From positions 5,553,264-5,617,263 of the forward strand of contig NC_092583.1 in the NCBI RefSeq assembly GCF_037975245.1: a stretch of 64,000 nt of DNA, read 5' to 3'. The position numbers and the translations under genes are program-made. The stretch comes from Apostichopus japonicus. Lineage: Eukaryota > Echinodermata > Holothuroidea > Aspidochirotida > Stichopodidae. The notes under the pieces are model-generated. The model searched no databases, was not told the DNA's origin, and saw only the letters and a list, made by a program, of their open reading frames with translations. The number at the start of each line of letters is the position of its first letter. The stretch's first letter is position 1. Shown one piece after another: positions 11,051 to 21,804 of the stretch.

Positions 11051-11986
11051 CTAAAAGGAAACACAGCTTTAGATGACTTGATCACTTGAATAAATTACAT
11101 TAAACTATAAAACATGGGCGGAAACCAAATCTTGGTTATCAAGAGACTCGCAGAAACATTTACCAGTAAAACCATCATGCCGTTAAAAAGTCCAACTACG
11201 AGTTTATTCACAGACGATACAGATGTAACAGTTACCATGATCATTTCTTTCGATGCTTCATTCTTAGCAAACAATTTCTTGCTAATGCGCGCCTAAGCTA
11301 CAAACCTGATGTGACAATGTCGATCAAACAGTAGGTATAATTTCCCTTTAACCTGCGAAATATTCAAGTAACTAACAAATTATGCAAACTGCGCCTCGTA
11401 GGAAAGAAGGTTGAATGAGGCATTTTATGCTTACAAGAATAGAGCAAGCGCGAGAACGGGACACTATAGCGCATAAAACATAGACACTTTAATATTACGC
11501 TTTCCCTAAAGAACAAGCCGTCATAGGGACATAATAATTGAGTTCATTATCATTATCATATAAAATGTTACTTAGCTGTTAAGGGAGCGATATGTATTGG
11601 TCACAAATTTGATCGAATCGTATATGTATGCTCTAGGTAATGGAAACAACGTTGAACTCTCTCAGTTTTCTGCGATGAAGTTTCTATGGGGCATTTAATT
11701 TGTATTATCTGAGCCTTTCCTCAGTTTAGAAGGCATATAATACCTTTCGGAAAATACAATATAAAAGTGATTGCTCATAAGTTTGTGTAACATGATTGTC
11801 TTAAAACATGTATAAATAATTGAATCTTCCTGAGATTGGTTTTGTTCCTACAGCACATTTGGGTTTGTAATACCTTCATCTGCTGTTCCAGTGTGAATTA
11901 AGGAGAGATAATTTGTTTAAAGAAACTTTATAGTTTTACTGCCACATATTGTAAATTACAATTCCAATAAAACTGAAAACACAAAC

Positions 11987-12421
11987 CTTTGCATAAATCA
12001 TCGGTACTCTTACAATCTACTAGAGGTTCCTTTTGTGGTTCTGGCTTAAATTTAAAATTGACGCTGGACTCTGGGTTCTTGCGTAGCTCAAAACAAACAT
12101 AAGGTATAGTTGCACATTGAACATGAGATAAATCGATCGGAAATTCAACCTCTGCAAATAATAAATTTTCATTTTTCCGTAATGTCTGGCTGATTTCTTC
12201 TTGGTCCAAAATCTGAGTTTGCTCTCTGATTCTTATGCCTTTTCCAGATCGTTTGTCGGAGAAATACGTTGCAACACTCCAAAGATTTTCTCCTGACACA
12301 AATGAAGATTTTGCTTTGTCGGTAACACCATCAAGTGAAACTGTTATACGCTGATTTGGTTGGGCTTCAACGATCATCGTAGAGTTAGGAAACGATGCAG
12401 AAAGCTCATCAAATACAACCT
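11987..12421 (-). CDS. Domain D6 (type B), single exon
   Basis: A CTTTGCAG acceptor and an AAAG/GTTTGT donor, phase 1 at both ends, bound 145 residues. Motifs are 'VVFDELSASFPNS', 'SSFVSGENLWSVATYFSD', 'GKGIRIREQTQILD', 'CATIPYVCFELRKNPESS' and 'CKSTDDLCK'. It is the closest relative of D9 and D3. The longer open frame that starts upstream at 12476 only reads through the intron. Confidence 0.9.
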
Positions 12422-13466
12422 CTGCAAAGAGACAACAGCAGGATAAAAAATACGTCAGATCTCCATAACACTTCATTAAATAACGAATTTATGTACATGT
12501 TTTCTGCAGGATGGTTGGCGTCTTTTTGTATGAAACTCACCGGGTAGCCTAATAAGTTTGGCTTATCATATAATAATCATATTATATCAGAAACAGCTCT
12601 TTCCGAAGGTTGTATTTGCCCAAACGTGGTGAAGGATATATGATTGAGGATCTATATTAGCATCTACTAAAAATGTAAACAAGAAGGCAATCCATGAAGT
12701 TGTAGATCCCAAAATATGTTTATAAATATAACTACTATAATGACATCATTATGACTCACCAAGTTTAAAGAACAACAGCCTTGAATTTTCCAGGTCCCAT
12801 GACCTTTCACATTTGATAAAGATTAATATCAGACATTCATTTAAAGAATGCAGTCACCCTTCCTCATTGAAACGACATTTGCAGGTATTTTTTCGTGTGG
12901 CATTTACATAATAGCTAAAAAGAACATTCTTTTACTAAATTAAAATTTATAGCATTCCTTGCTCAGCAATTAACTTTGGTCACCGGAATTTCCTTGATTT
13001 TAAACTTGAAATGGCCAACCACCCATGTTAGGTCATTTTGGTATGTGCACAAGTGAGCACTAGCGTTTGCCTTAATTGAGGCACTGTGGACATAAATTGT
13101 GTAATATTCTACTTGTTTTTGAAGGTTTCGGCCATATTGCTATTTTGGTATAAGTGTGATGGCCATAATGCTCATATTCGGTTATTTGACAATTGACATT
13201 TAACCCTACGACGTTCCGACAAGTACCATGGAGTGGGCTTTGTTTTGTAAGTAGGTGGAATAATAATAGGCACAGAGGCAAGAAGTTCTGTTATAGTAAA
13301 GTGTCTTCAAGTGTCAATTATATTTAAAAATAATATCTTTTTAAATATATCAATTATATCTAATGGTTGACTCAATAAGAATATAGCTGCCAACGCAACC
13401 AGCTGTTTTAATCAATTTATGAACACGCTTAAGCGCACGCACTACACCATGAGTTTAAAAACCTAC

Positions 13467-13904
13467 TTGCGGAACACTCCTGTGGTTTGCAGCTTACGAG
13501 AGATTTCGCGTCAAAGCCACCATTCCGCTCTATTAACATTACGTAGTCAGGTTCGGGATCGGCGTTCTTTGTAAGTTCTATACATACATAGTCAAGTCCT
13601 TCCACACAACCAATAGTTCCAATCTCGAACTGAGTTGTAAACGTGCCAAATTCTACAGGCATTTGATTAATAACTGGCTTTGACATCCCCTCATCACTCA
13701 GTACTTGGTAAACCTCGTCGAATTTTTGGCCTGTTCCGTTCTGTGACATAGACCCAAAGAGACCAAGCCGCCACAATCGAGCACCGCTTATATCTCGAGT
13801 ATCCTCTCTCAAGTTAACTGTGACATTCAGAGTGACATCTGTCTTACGCTCTGGTTGCGGGTTTTCAGCAGAAATCGCCCAGTTTAAATTATCTGGGGTT
13901 ACAG
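13467..13904 (-). CDS. Domain D5 (type A), single exon
   Basis: A TTTCTTCAG acceptor and a GCAA/GTAGGT donor, phase 1, bound 146 residues. Motifs are 'VTPDNLNWAIS', 'REDTRDISGARLWRLGLFGS', 'GTGQKFDEVYQVLSDEGM', 'IGTIGCVEGLDYVCIELTK' and 'VSCKPQECSA'. It shares REDTRD, the DxNW/DFDW opening and the CxAS-type ending with D2, so it is type A. Confidence 0.9.
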
Positions 13905-14244
13905 CTGAAGAAAGACAAGAACGGATGTGAAATTGTCATGAATATGGGTGAATGAAACATAAATGTGCTCCTAACATAGAAAGTTTTCTCTTATAGCTTG
14001 AACACTTGATCATCGAAACTCAAATTAGGAATTTGTACTTGATTATGTGATGTCCTTGCCCATGATATTCTGGTTTTTATTTACATCAGTCTTTTTGGGC
14101 ACGTGTAAGCAACCGATTCACCCAAAACAACATAACAGATTTACACATTTAAAAATGGATACACCTGGGCTTCTATATGATAAATTGACATTGATGATTA
14201 GCACAGCCGTTGGTTATACTACTGAAGACGCTGAACGCACATAC

Positions 14245-14682
14245 CTTGACACGACATTTCTTGACAATTGAGAACGGTTTTCCCTCCAGCTTCTTCGTTA
14301 AATGTGAACTCAGTATCTGTATTCTCAGCTTTCTTAAACTCGTAACACAAAAACCTGTATTTGCCACACCCCATTCGATCAACTTGAAATGGAGGAGTTT
14401 CCATATTGTAAAACCGTAGAATTCCATCTTCAGGAACTGGAAGACCAGACTGTTCATCGGTGAGAATCTGTTCAAAATAGGGCGGAAGAATGTCCTCTGG
14501 AGCAGCTTCTGCGGTACTACTTGCAAAAACAGACATTTGCCAGAGTGAATCACCTGTGACATCCCTGCTAACAGATTCCACATCGACCGAGGCATTACTA
14601 ACAATACTTTGGACAGGTTCTATTGGACCATCGATAAAACTGGGGAATTCTCCTTCCCATTCAAGATTTTTAGCAATGATAC
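14245..14682 (-). CDS. Domain D4 (type C), single exon
   Basis: A TTCTGAAG acceptor and a CAAG/GTATGT donor, phase 1, bound 146 residues. Motifs are 'IIAKNLEWEGEFPS', 'SRDVTGDSLWQMSVFASS', 'PYFEQILTDEQSGLPVPE', 'RMGCGKYRFLCYEFKKAE' and 'LNCQEMSCQ'. The VFASS and GCGxYxxLC motifs identify type C. An upstream in-frame Met-rich stretch looks like a signal peptide but is intronic. Confidence 0.9.
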
Positions 14683-15057
14683 CTTCAGAAAAAGTAGTGA
14701 AAAGAAGGAAGATATTTAGTTGGTTCATTTGTTTCCATCAAAAACGCATTTAAAGAGCCTAAACAGGAGCAATGGTTGTTTAACGTATGTATTGAAACAA
14801 AACTCTAAAACCACTACAAATTCGTTTTGCCTTTAAACCTTAGCTTCAACTGATCCTCGTGCACATACTGTATACATGCAGTACAGGGTTTTGAGCCAGG
14901 AATGGTGGTATAGATGAATTAGATGTTTATAGCTAGGTATATGCTTTTGAAAGCAGTTTTTAGTTTATGCCATACCGATATTTTTTCTAGAACACAACGT
15001 TGTTGACGAATATTGAGGCAGACTTGGTGTGGACAACTGAACATGTATAGATCTTGA

Positions 15058-15093
15058 AAGATATATATATCTATATCTTTCGAGATCCAGCTT

Positions 15094-15133
<40 letters not shown>

Positions 15134-15182
15134 AATATAAATATATTTATATATTTATTTATGCATATATATATTTTTTCTT
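15058..15182. repeat. TA-rich microsatellite
   Basis: Interrupted (TA)n and TATATT runs lie in the D3-D4 intron. They begin with a short inverted repeat around AGATATATATATCT. No coding or regulatory role can be argued. Confidence 0.85.
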
Positions 15183-16030
15183 TAAACAACCCCTAATTGC
15201 CACCTTTCATATAACAAGTGCCCAGTTTGGGAAGAAATATTCATTTTCGTTTAACTAATCTATAAAAAGTCCTTTTGTTGAAGCTAAATAAAAATGTAAT
15301 TAAAAAAAAAGTCCAGTTGTTACCAACTAAGAAGAAATTCTTATGATAAAAGTGCCCTTATGTTGAAGAAACTTAACTGCTGGGAATTTTTGATGCGGAA
15401 TGTCCAATTTGCCGGAAGTTTTTTTTTAGTAATTGTGTGGTGTATCCCCTCAAAAAGGGGGATATTCTATAATAGTGAAGAACTTCCCCTTCAGAGTTTT
15501 TCTATCCGTAAGGATGTTTTAAACTAAACAAAAAATATCCCCGGATTAAATACCCCTGGGAGATTTTACACTGTTACACAGGAAACCATGGGAAGATTAC
15601 TTTCAGGAATTCCTTGTTGTTTGTTTCCCGAAAGGGAACGATGGAGTCACTGTTACTGACCTTGTAAAATTGTGGGGGGGGGGGGGGCGCGGATATCAAA
15701 GTCGGCGATGACTATAACGCGGATCGCCAAGTCAGTAATTACTATTACGGTTAGATTTTTCCAACATTGCAGTATACAGAAACGTTGTAATCAAAGCCGA
15801 AGCCAAATTTTATTAATCAGGTCACACTTCCCAAGTCTATGTATGCTAAATTCTTAAAAACCACCCATATAACGGGGAAACGTTTGATAATGTACTTTTA
15901 ATTCTGTAATTGAACTTGTGGAGTTGGTTTAGCATTATGGGTACTTTCTGTCGCAATATTATACGCGACAAACACTTCAAAACGACACTTCTTTGTTACT
16001 AAACGTAGCACACTGAATGCACGAGCATAC

Positions 16031-16465
16031 CTCTACATACGGATGACATATCAAGACATCCGACGAAAGGGTCCTGTTTTGGCTTGGTACCAAATTCGTA
16101 ATCAATACTTGAAGATGGATTTTTATTCAGTTCGGTACACATATATGGAATGTCACTGCAGACCAGTCTGCTCAAGTCAACTTCGAATACTACGTCTTCA
16201 AAGAACAAATCCTCGCCTACAGTAAGTGTCTGCATCTGCTTAACCGGATCAAGTACATACAATTGCTCATCAATTCTCTGCCCAAATCCAGATTGTTTCT
16301 TGCTGAAGAACACGTTCATTTGCCACAGCCTTGTCCCTTCAACAGTTGTCGAGAGAAGTTTGTCCGTGACAGCATCGATGTTTAGTTTAACAGTTTGTCC
16401 TGGAGTATTCTCTATCAAAGCTCTTGGTGACACGATTTCAGGAACTAACTCAGTAAAAACGGCTC
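16031..16465 (-). CDS. Domain D3 (type B), single exon
   Basis: A TTCTCTAG acceptor and an AGAG/GTATGC donor, phase 1, bound 145 residues. Motifs are 'AVFTELVPEIVSP', 'STTVEGTRLWQMNVFFSK', 'GFGQRIDEQLYVLD', 'CSDIPYMCTELNKNPSSS' and 'CLDMSSVCR'. FFSx...GxGxRIxE and KNPxSS place it with D6 and D9 as type B. Confidence 0.9.
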
Positions 16466-16962
16466 CTAGAGAAAAACAATGGAGAGTTTAATCGCAAAAC
16501 TACTTCCAAACAAGCAATTTTTATACTAACAAAACAACTCTGTGTTTTCCCGGGGGAGGGGATGGGGTTCATGCTCTTCGCTATCCCTCATTTTTCCCTA
16601 ATGATACTCTAACCCACGTTTATGTAGGAATCATTAAAAATCCTTTCGAGTGATTTGTGTTGAATACTACTTACTCCATCATTAACTACTGATGAACAGT
16701 CTTGGATTAAAGGAGGCCTAAACGCTGTATGCAAACGAAATTAACCAACATAGTTAAATAAATTAAGCAGTACATATTTCTAAAGCACTGCCTTTTTAGG
16801 GACTGAAAATATACACTTCTGTTAACGCGCCCTCTTGAACCCCCCCCCCTTCCCACCAAGAAATAAGATTGTCACCAGATTCTACCTCCCCCTCCCCCCA
16901 GTCTCAACTTTTATCGATTTATTAGGCTACCTCCGACTTTATCGTAATCCTGCGAGACTTAC

Positions 16963-17391
16963 TTGCACCACATTGTCGAGCTACACATTTAACAGATGAT
17001 TCTTTTTCAACTATCTGACCATATTCTCCCAAGAATTCCAGGGTAAAGTCTGGCTGAGAGTTCAATCCTTTCCGTAATTCCAAGCAAACATATGTCGCGT
17101 CTGGAGTACATCCAATCATGCTTAAATCAAATTCCGTACGTATATCACGGAGTTGAAGCTGCTCGGCATTTTGTATCGACTTGCTTGCCTGCTCTCGATT
17201 TAAAATTTGAGTAACTTCTCCAAATTTGTCACCAGTTCCCTCTTCATTATCGCTTCCATAGAGCGTTGACTGCCATAAACTTGTTCCTTCTAGATCTCTC
17301 GTATCTTCTCTGAAGTCAACATCGAGATCAAGACTAACCTCTCGTCCCTCTCTTGGCTCGATGGACCAATCAAAATCGTCGATCACGACAC
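16963..17391 (-). CDS. Domain D2 (type A), single exon
   Basis: A TTGTAAG acceptor and a GCAA/GTAAGT donor, phase 1, bound 143 residues. Motifs are 'VVIDDFDWSIEPREG', 'REDTRDLEGTSLWQSTLYGS', 'GTGDKFGEVTQILNREQ', 'SMIGCTPDATYVCLELRK' and 'VKCVARQCGA'. It resembles D5 most and D8 next (type A) and begins the first ABC set. Confidence 0.9.
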
Positions 17392-18026
17392 CTTACAATG
17401 AAAATGAAAGAATATAATGTTTACAGTTTTACTGACATTTATTTAATGTGTTGCCAGTTAATTTGTGGCAGACTACATGCATCCTTTGAGTTGAGTTTCA
17501 GAGATGTTTGCGATACTAAAATAGCATTGCAATAAATGTCTTTTCACATGACCAGCCAATTTCTTTAACTAGTTGTGAAAGTCGTAGTTTGCAATTTGCT
17601 TAATGCTTTTGCTTTAATACTACTATGAAAAGGTTCGAGGGGCCTCTTGCCAGTGAACTCATAGGGAGACTAATCTCTAAACCGGTCGTGTTTTACATTA
17701 ATGTACCTATTGCCCAATAACCAGACAAACTTACAGCAATTTTTTTGAAGAAAGTTGAAAATATTCGGGTAAGCAGCACGCCATTTGTGCCTATACCTCC
17801 GACAATTCTACACTGCGTGACAATACAGTAGTGGGATTTTTCAAGTTTCTGTAAATTATTTGTAGAAGATGTTTGTAAAATTATCTTAGGACTTGCATCT
17901 TAACACTGTTCTCGATCCCATACGTACTCAGTTGATTAACAATAATTATTAATAGTAGTTTTACCAGAGGTCATTGTCTTAAACTCCAAAAGTCACAAAG
18001 TAGGATTAATATTCGGCATAACTTTT

Positions 18027-18147
18027 TTCTAATAGGGTTGTGAATGAGTGGAACGGTTTGCCTGAAAAAAATTGTACTTACAAGTAGTGTCAATGGGTTT
18101 AAGAATGCTTTGGACAAGCACTTTAAGCATTGTAATCGGGTCTGAGT
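18027..18147 (+). pseudogene. Non-LTR RT C-terminal fragment with frameshift
   Basis: The plus strand reads 'VVNEWNGLPE', then after a one-base shift in an A-run 'IVLTSSVNGFKNALDKHFKH', then a stop. The pattern W-N-x-L-P followed by S-V-N-x-F-K-N-x-L-D is typical of C-termini of non-LTR reverse transcriptases. It is a short, broken copy lying antisense in the D1-D2 intron. The AAGCGC/TATTATTATA tail near 18.49-18.56 kb probably belongs to the same insertion. Confidence 0.65.
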
Positions 18148-18489
18148 GTTTGTGTTTTCAGTTTTTTAGGTTCCTTGATGGGGACTTGAGTGTCCCTCCT
18201 GATCCTTTTTTTTCTACTAAACTATTGTGAATCTGAGTTGGAGAACTTTTGCTGTAAAATTGTGAACACTTCGCTCGAATTAAAAAAAAAATTCTTACCC
18301 CAACTTACTTATGTGATATCTTGCATCAACAAACTAAAACGATACCCTCTAGTTAACAATATGTTAACCAGTGAATGAGAACTGACACCCAGTATACATT
18401 AGGTCTCTTGAGTCACTTGATCAGTTTAAGCATCGTCTTAAAACTTATCTTTTTGCATATTGTTATTAGATGTTTCCTCCTTTTGTCTT

Positions 18490-18560
18490 CAGCTATAAAG
18501 CGCATTGATTAACTTTTTTTTGGACTCTGTGCTATATAAAACTAAGTGCTATTATTATAA
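18490..18560 (+). repeat. LINE-like 3' tail
   Basis: AGCTATAAAGCGCATTGATT and GTGCTATATAAAACTAAGTG are followed by CTATTATTATAAAA. It matches the layout of the tails near 8.3 and 32.8 kb and follows the reverse transcriptase fragment about 340 bp upstream, so it likely marks that element's 3' end. Confidence 0.55.
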
Positions 18561-19444
18561 AAGTGTCCGAGTGACAATGTTGACAATCGTCTCGAATTCG
18601 CTGTGGCTTATTAACCTACAGTGTGACAAATTTAGCAATGCGCATCCTTGTAAAGTTGGATAGGGTCAAACTAAAAACGCTGCACTTACATGTAAGCTAA
18701 AGCTTTTATTGCACATAAGAAAGCTAAAGTTTAATCGGCTAATGATTAAAAATCGTAAGATAGCAACCTGAAAAATGTAAACTCATGCACGGATGTTTTG
18801 TGCGCAATACTATAACGCTAAGCAGTTGGTGTCTAGGATGTTCAACAGTGAGATCCTGCTTCTGAATACCTGCTTCCCTTTGGCAAGTTAAGACTGCGTT
18901 TATTATACAGCGTACAACTTTATATATGTTACAGCTTATTTAAGCTCAACTTATCTTGTTTATTTTATTTATAGGGTTATGATATTGAACTATATTTTCT
19001 TGTCAAACTATGAAAAGTTTGTACTCTTAAGCAATTCTTATCCTCTGTAAACATTAAACATAGATGTATTACATCTCTCAATTCCACTCCCACTGTCATG
19101 CTTCTTACCTATTGTTTTTTATACTGTGTTTCATTATCATTTACAAACAATCACTTTTGAAAACTACGGGAGTGGTGATGAGAGACTTGGGACTGCCATA
19201 AAGATCCGTCAAAGATGACCGTTGTACATGTAATTTCGAATCCTTTGTTACCTTATGTAGACGCTATAAGTGTGATCTGATCAAAGCCTCTTTCTATTTC
19301 ACATCAATTGGACCCGATAAACAGGCAAACACAGAGACTGAGATTCATATGCACGGACACACAAAGAACATTGATGAACAATAACTGGACAGTCGAACAA
19401 GCAGTCAGAGATAGAAAGAGTACTTGCATAACGATTGACCTCAC

Positions 19445-19900
19445 CCTTGCATTCTGGAAGAAGTGCACAAGCGACCAGGCGGGTATCATCGCCGTTTTGA
19501 GGACCAAAACTGAAATCCAGATTGAACTCTGTTTGGATTTCATCCCCTTTATTAAACTTCACGCACAGATATTTGAAGTCTTCACATAATCCCCTTCTTC
19601 TTCCTTGTAAGTCCAGAGTCAAATTGGCAAACTGCCAAGGTGGATAATTCGGTTTCGAAAAGCTGGAATCCTGCTGCTCCTGGCTCAAAACGTTTTCATT
19701 GTAAAATAATCGAGACCCAGTACCATCAAAATTTTTACTGATCCAAGCACCCATACTCCATAAATTTTCCCCATTGACGTTGCGAGATGTTGATTGCTTG
19801 TTGATTTCTATTCCTACGTCAAAGGTAACTTCCTGGTTTTTACCCTCTATTATCGGATCGTCTTTGAGTAGAACGCCCTCTACTCGAGAGACAACCATTT
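19445..19900 (-). CDS. Domain D1 (divergent), single exon
   Basis: A TCGATGCAG acceptor and an AAGG/GTGAGG donor, phase 1, bound 152 residues, the longest copy. It carries 'MVVSRVEGVLLKDD', 'TSRNVNGENLWSMGAWISK', 'GTGSRLFYNENVLSQEQ', 'GLCEDFKYLCVKFNKGDE' and 'VACALLPECK'. The LW motif and all four cysteines are kept, but WISK replaces FxSS and an RRR stretch precedes the first cysteine, so it fits none of types A to C. It stands outside the triplicated unit. Confidence 0.88.
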
Positions 19901-20527
19901 CTGCATCGAAATAAACATGAACAATAATAGCCATACGATGTTTCATTTTGTGACTTGAAAGAAACTGTAGATGGAAATATAAAATGAACCAACGTGACTA
20001 CACGTGGATGAGCATTGTTGGAGATGAGGGCGTATTCGAAACAAAAAATATGTAACTGTGCTCTATACACTTTCTACCATCTTGACAAAATGTACAATAT
20101 CTTATGAAAAGGGGTTTTGATTAGCTGTTCTACAGTGAAAAAGAGTACAGAAAACAATTCTTGAGAGCTAATTTCGTAAAATGGTCATTTCAAGATGTTT
20201 TTTTTTATCTTGGAATTGATGAAAATGGTTGCTTTAAGACTATGGACGTCTTGCACAAACGTCAATATTTTCGGTATAAGTTCCGTTAACGACAGTTTAT
20301 AAAGAATACATCACAGCAAACCTTTCAAATGTAGTTTCAGAGAGTTTGTTTCTCATATGACAGAACATATTACCGATTGCGGAAAATGGCTTTACAACGT
20401 AATTACCAGATATCATTTACCCCAGATTAAAAAATGCACACATTCTAGCCTCTATTTAATTGTTTGTGAAGATAAGCGGCCACCCAGAATACCGATGTGG
20501 TTCATATCCAAGTAATGATGTACTTAC

Positions 20528-20734
20528 CAGGTGGGCATTTCTTACAGCACTCGCCGTCTATTTTCACTTGTTCAAAGAAGTCGCACGTAAGTGTTGGGCA
20601 AGTCTCGTAGACACAATTGGTAGTTCCATTATTGCAATAGCACCTGGAGCATTCGTCAACAACCCAACGCTCGGTATGAAAATATTCCTTTCCTTGATAG
20701 ACACATGCATTGGCATCGTTTGGATCATCGGGAT
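20528..20734 (-). CDS. VWC (chordin-like) domain exon
   Basis: This 69-residue exon has an ATTCGCAAG acceptor and a CCTG/GTAAGT donor, both phase 1. After an acidic linker 'PDDPNDANA' it shows the von Willebrand factor type C pattern: C-V-Y-Q-G, a W-x-V-D-E-C-x-x-C-x-C core, C-V-Y-E-T-C, and a C-C-K-K-C-P-P ending, ten cysteines in all. VWC modules bind TGF-beta/BMP ligands or mediate matrix multimerisation. Here it sits right after the signal peptide and before the repeated domains. The longer frame's hydrophobic start upstream is not needed if the distant signal exon is spliced in. Confidence 0.88.
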
Positions 20735-20830
20735 CTTGCGAATTACAGAACAAAACAACACTGAAGCATATTATCACATACCGTAACGGAATTTGGTGAT
20801 GTTCGCATATGTTTTCAATCAAGAAACAAA

Positions 20831-21021
20831 TACTTTTTAAGAAAAAGTCGCCCAGGAAAGAACCTGGGCACGAAAACCAAACTACTGAACGACTGATCCG
20901 CTTCTAACCCCGCTGTCCCCTTGCATCGGGACTGTGACTGTGTGATCATCGTCAGGTGTGTATCACCATTCCCTGAAAGAACAGATACTACACATGATCG
21001 TAACCAAAAGGCCGAGAAACA
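20831..21021 (-). repeat. U2-snRNA-headed dispersed element, copy 2
   Basis: Read on the minus strand: TTTCTCGGCCTTTTGGTTAC, then GTGTAGTATCTGTTC, followed by the same non-U2 body as copy 1 (CACAGTCCCGATGCAAGGGG, TTCAGTAGTTTGG). Its 3' part is fuller than in copy 1: CGTGCCCAGG, TTCTTT and CCTGGGCGACTTTTT form a stem-loop followed by a T-run and an AAAAAGTA end. It lies in intron 1, about 100 bp upstream of the VWC exon. Confidence 0.75.
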
Positions 21022-21350
21022 AATATTCGGCATTTAATACCACTGGTATATATATTCCTTTTTATGTCGCTTGTGTGCTTCACTATACAGTGGAGACATA
21101 CTTTTGCTCTCGCTATGAAAGAACATGACTGAAACTATCATTTTCTAAGGAAAGTAGAAACAATTTCCAAAGTTTTACAAAGGTATTCACCTTACAAATA
21201 TGAAATTTATCCAAGCTTGACTTTCTCTGAGTAATGGTGTTTATCCGTTGTTTGACTTTCACCGCTGTTAATCGCACATGACCTTTGACCTTTCAAGTTC
21301 TTGTACTCAGTAAGTTGGATGGACACACCAAATCCAAATGTGAAGTTCAC

Positions 21351-21353
<3 letters not shown>

Positions 21354-21406
<53 letters not shown>
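21354..21406. repeat. (AT)n microsatellite
   Basis: An uninterrupted AT dinucleotide run of about 26 units in intron 1. It creates long Tyr-Ile frames on both strands that are not genes. Confidence 0.97.
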
Positions 21407-21536
21407 CTAGAGTCATCGTGTTTACAACCAAACTCATCACATCCACCCACACGAACACAGACGCCTATGGTAGGCCCTATGGGACAAATAATTTTTTTGG
21501 AGTATATTAGTGTGTAAATAAAATATTCACACGTTT

Positions 21537-21804
21537 ATATTAGTAGCCAATCGGAAGACCAAGTCATATGGTTGTATTAAATCGAGTATGTTCACGTACT
21601 AATTCGACTATATTCGCGTATTAATTCGAATATATGCGAGTTTTAAATCAGCCAATCACATTAGCTTGAATACGTACACGTATTAAATCGAATATGTACA
21701 CGCATTACATCAGCTGATTTAATACGTGTATATATTCGTAATAATTCGCTTATATTTGATTACATGCAAACATATTAGTCAGCCTTCTAATTGGCTGCTA
21801 ATAT
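21537..21804. mobile_element. MITE-like inverted-repeat element, about 270 bp
   Basis: The ends read ATATTAGTAGCCAATCGGAA and, in reverse complement, ATATTAGCAGCCAATTAGAA, an imperfect terminal inverted repeat. The interior carries repeated TTAAATCGAATATG-like and ACGTATTAA motifs, also in inverted pairs. There is no coding capacity and the target-site duplication is unclear. It is probably a miniature DNA transposon in intron 1. Confidence 0.55.

Noticed and set aside
14490-14753. Plus-strand and alternate minus frames over domain exons (also at 14173-14604, 16150-16491, 19308-19589)
   Set aside because: They are shadows of the domain exons; only the minus frame listed carries the LW and four-cysteine pattern.
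19299-19444. Extension of D1 past its last cysteine pair
   Set aside because: A good GTGAGG donor follows ECKG, in the same place as in the other domains; the further frame is intron read-through.
20460-20786. 108-codon plus-strand frame
   Set aside because: It is antisense to the VWC exon, whose cysteine pattern and splice sites are clear on the minus strand.
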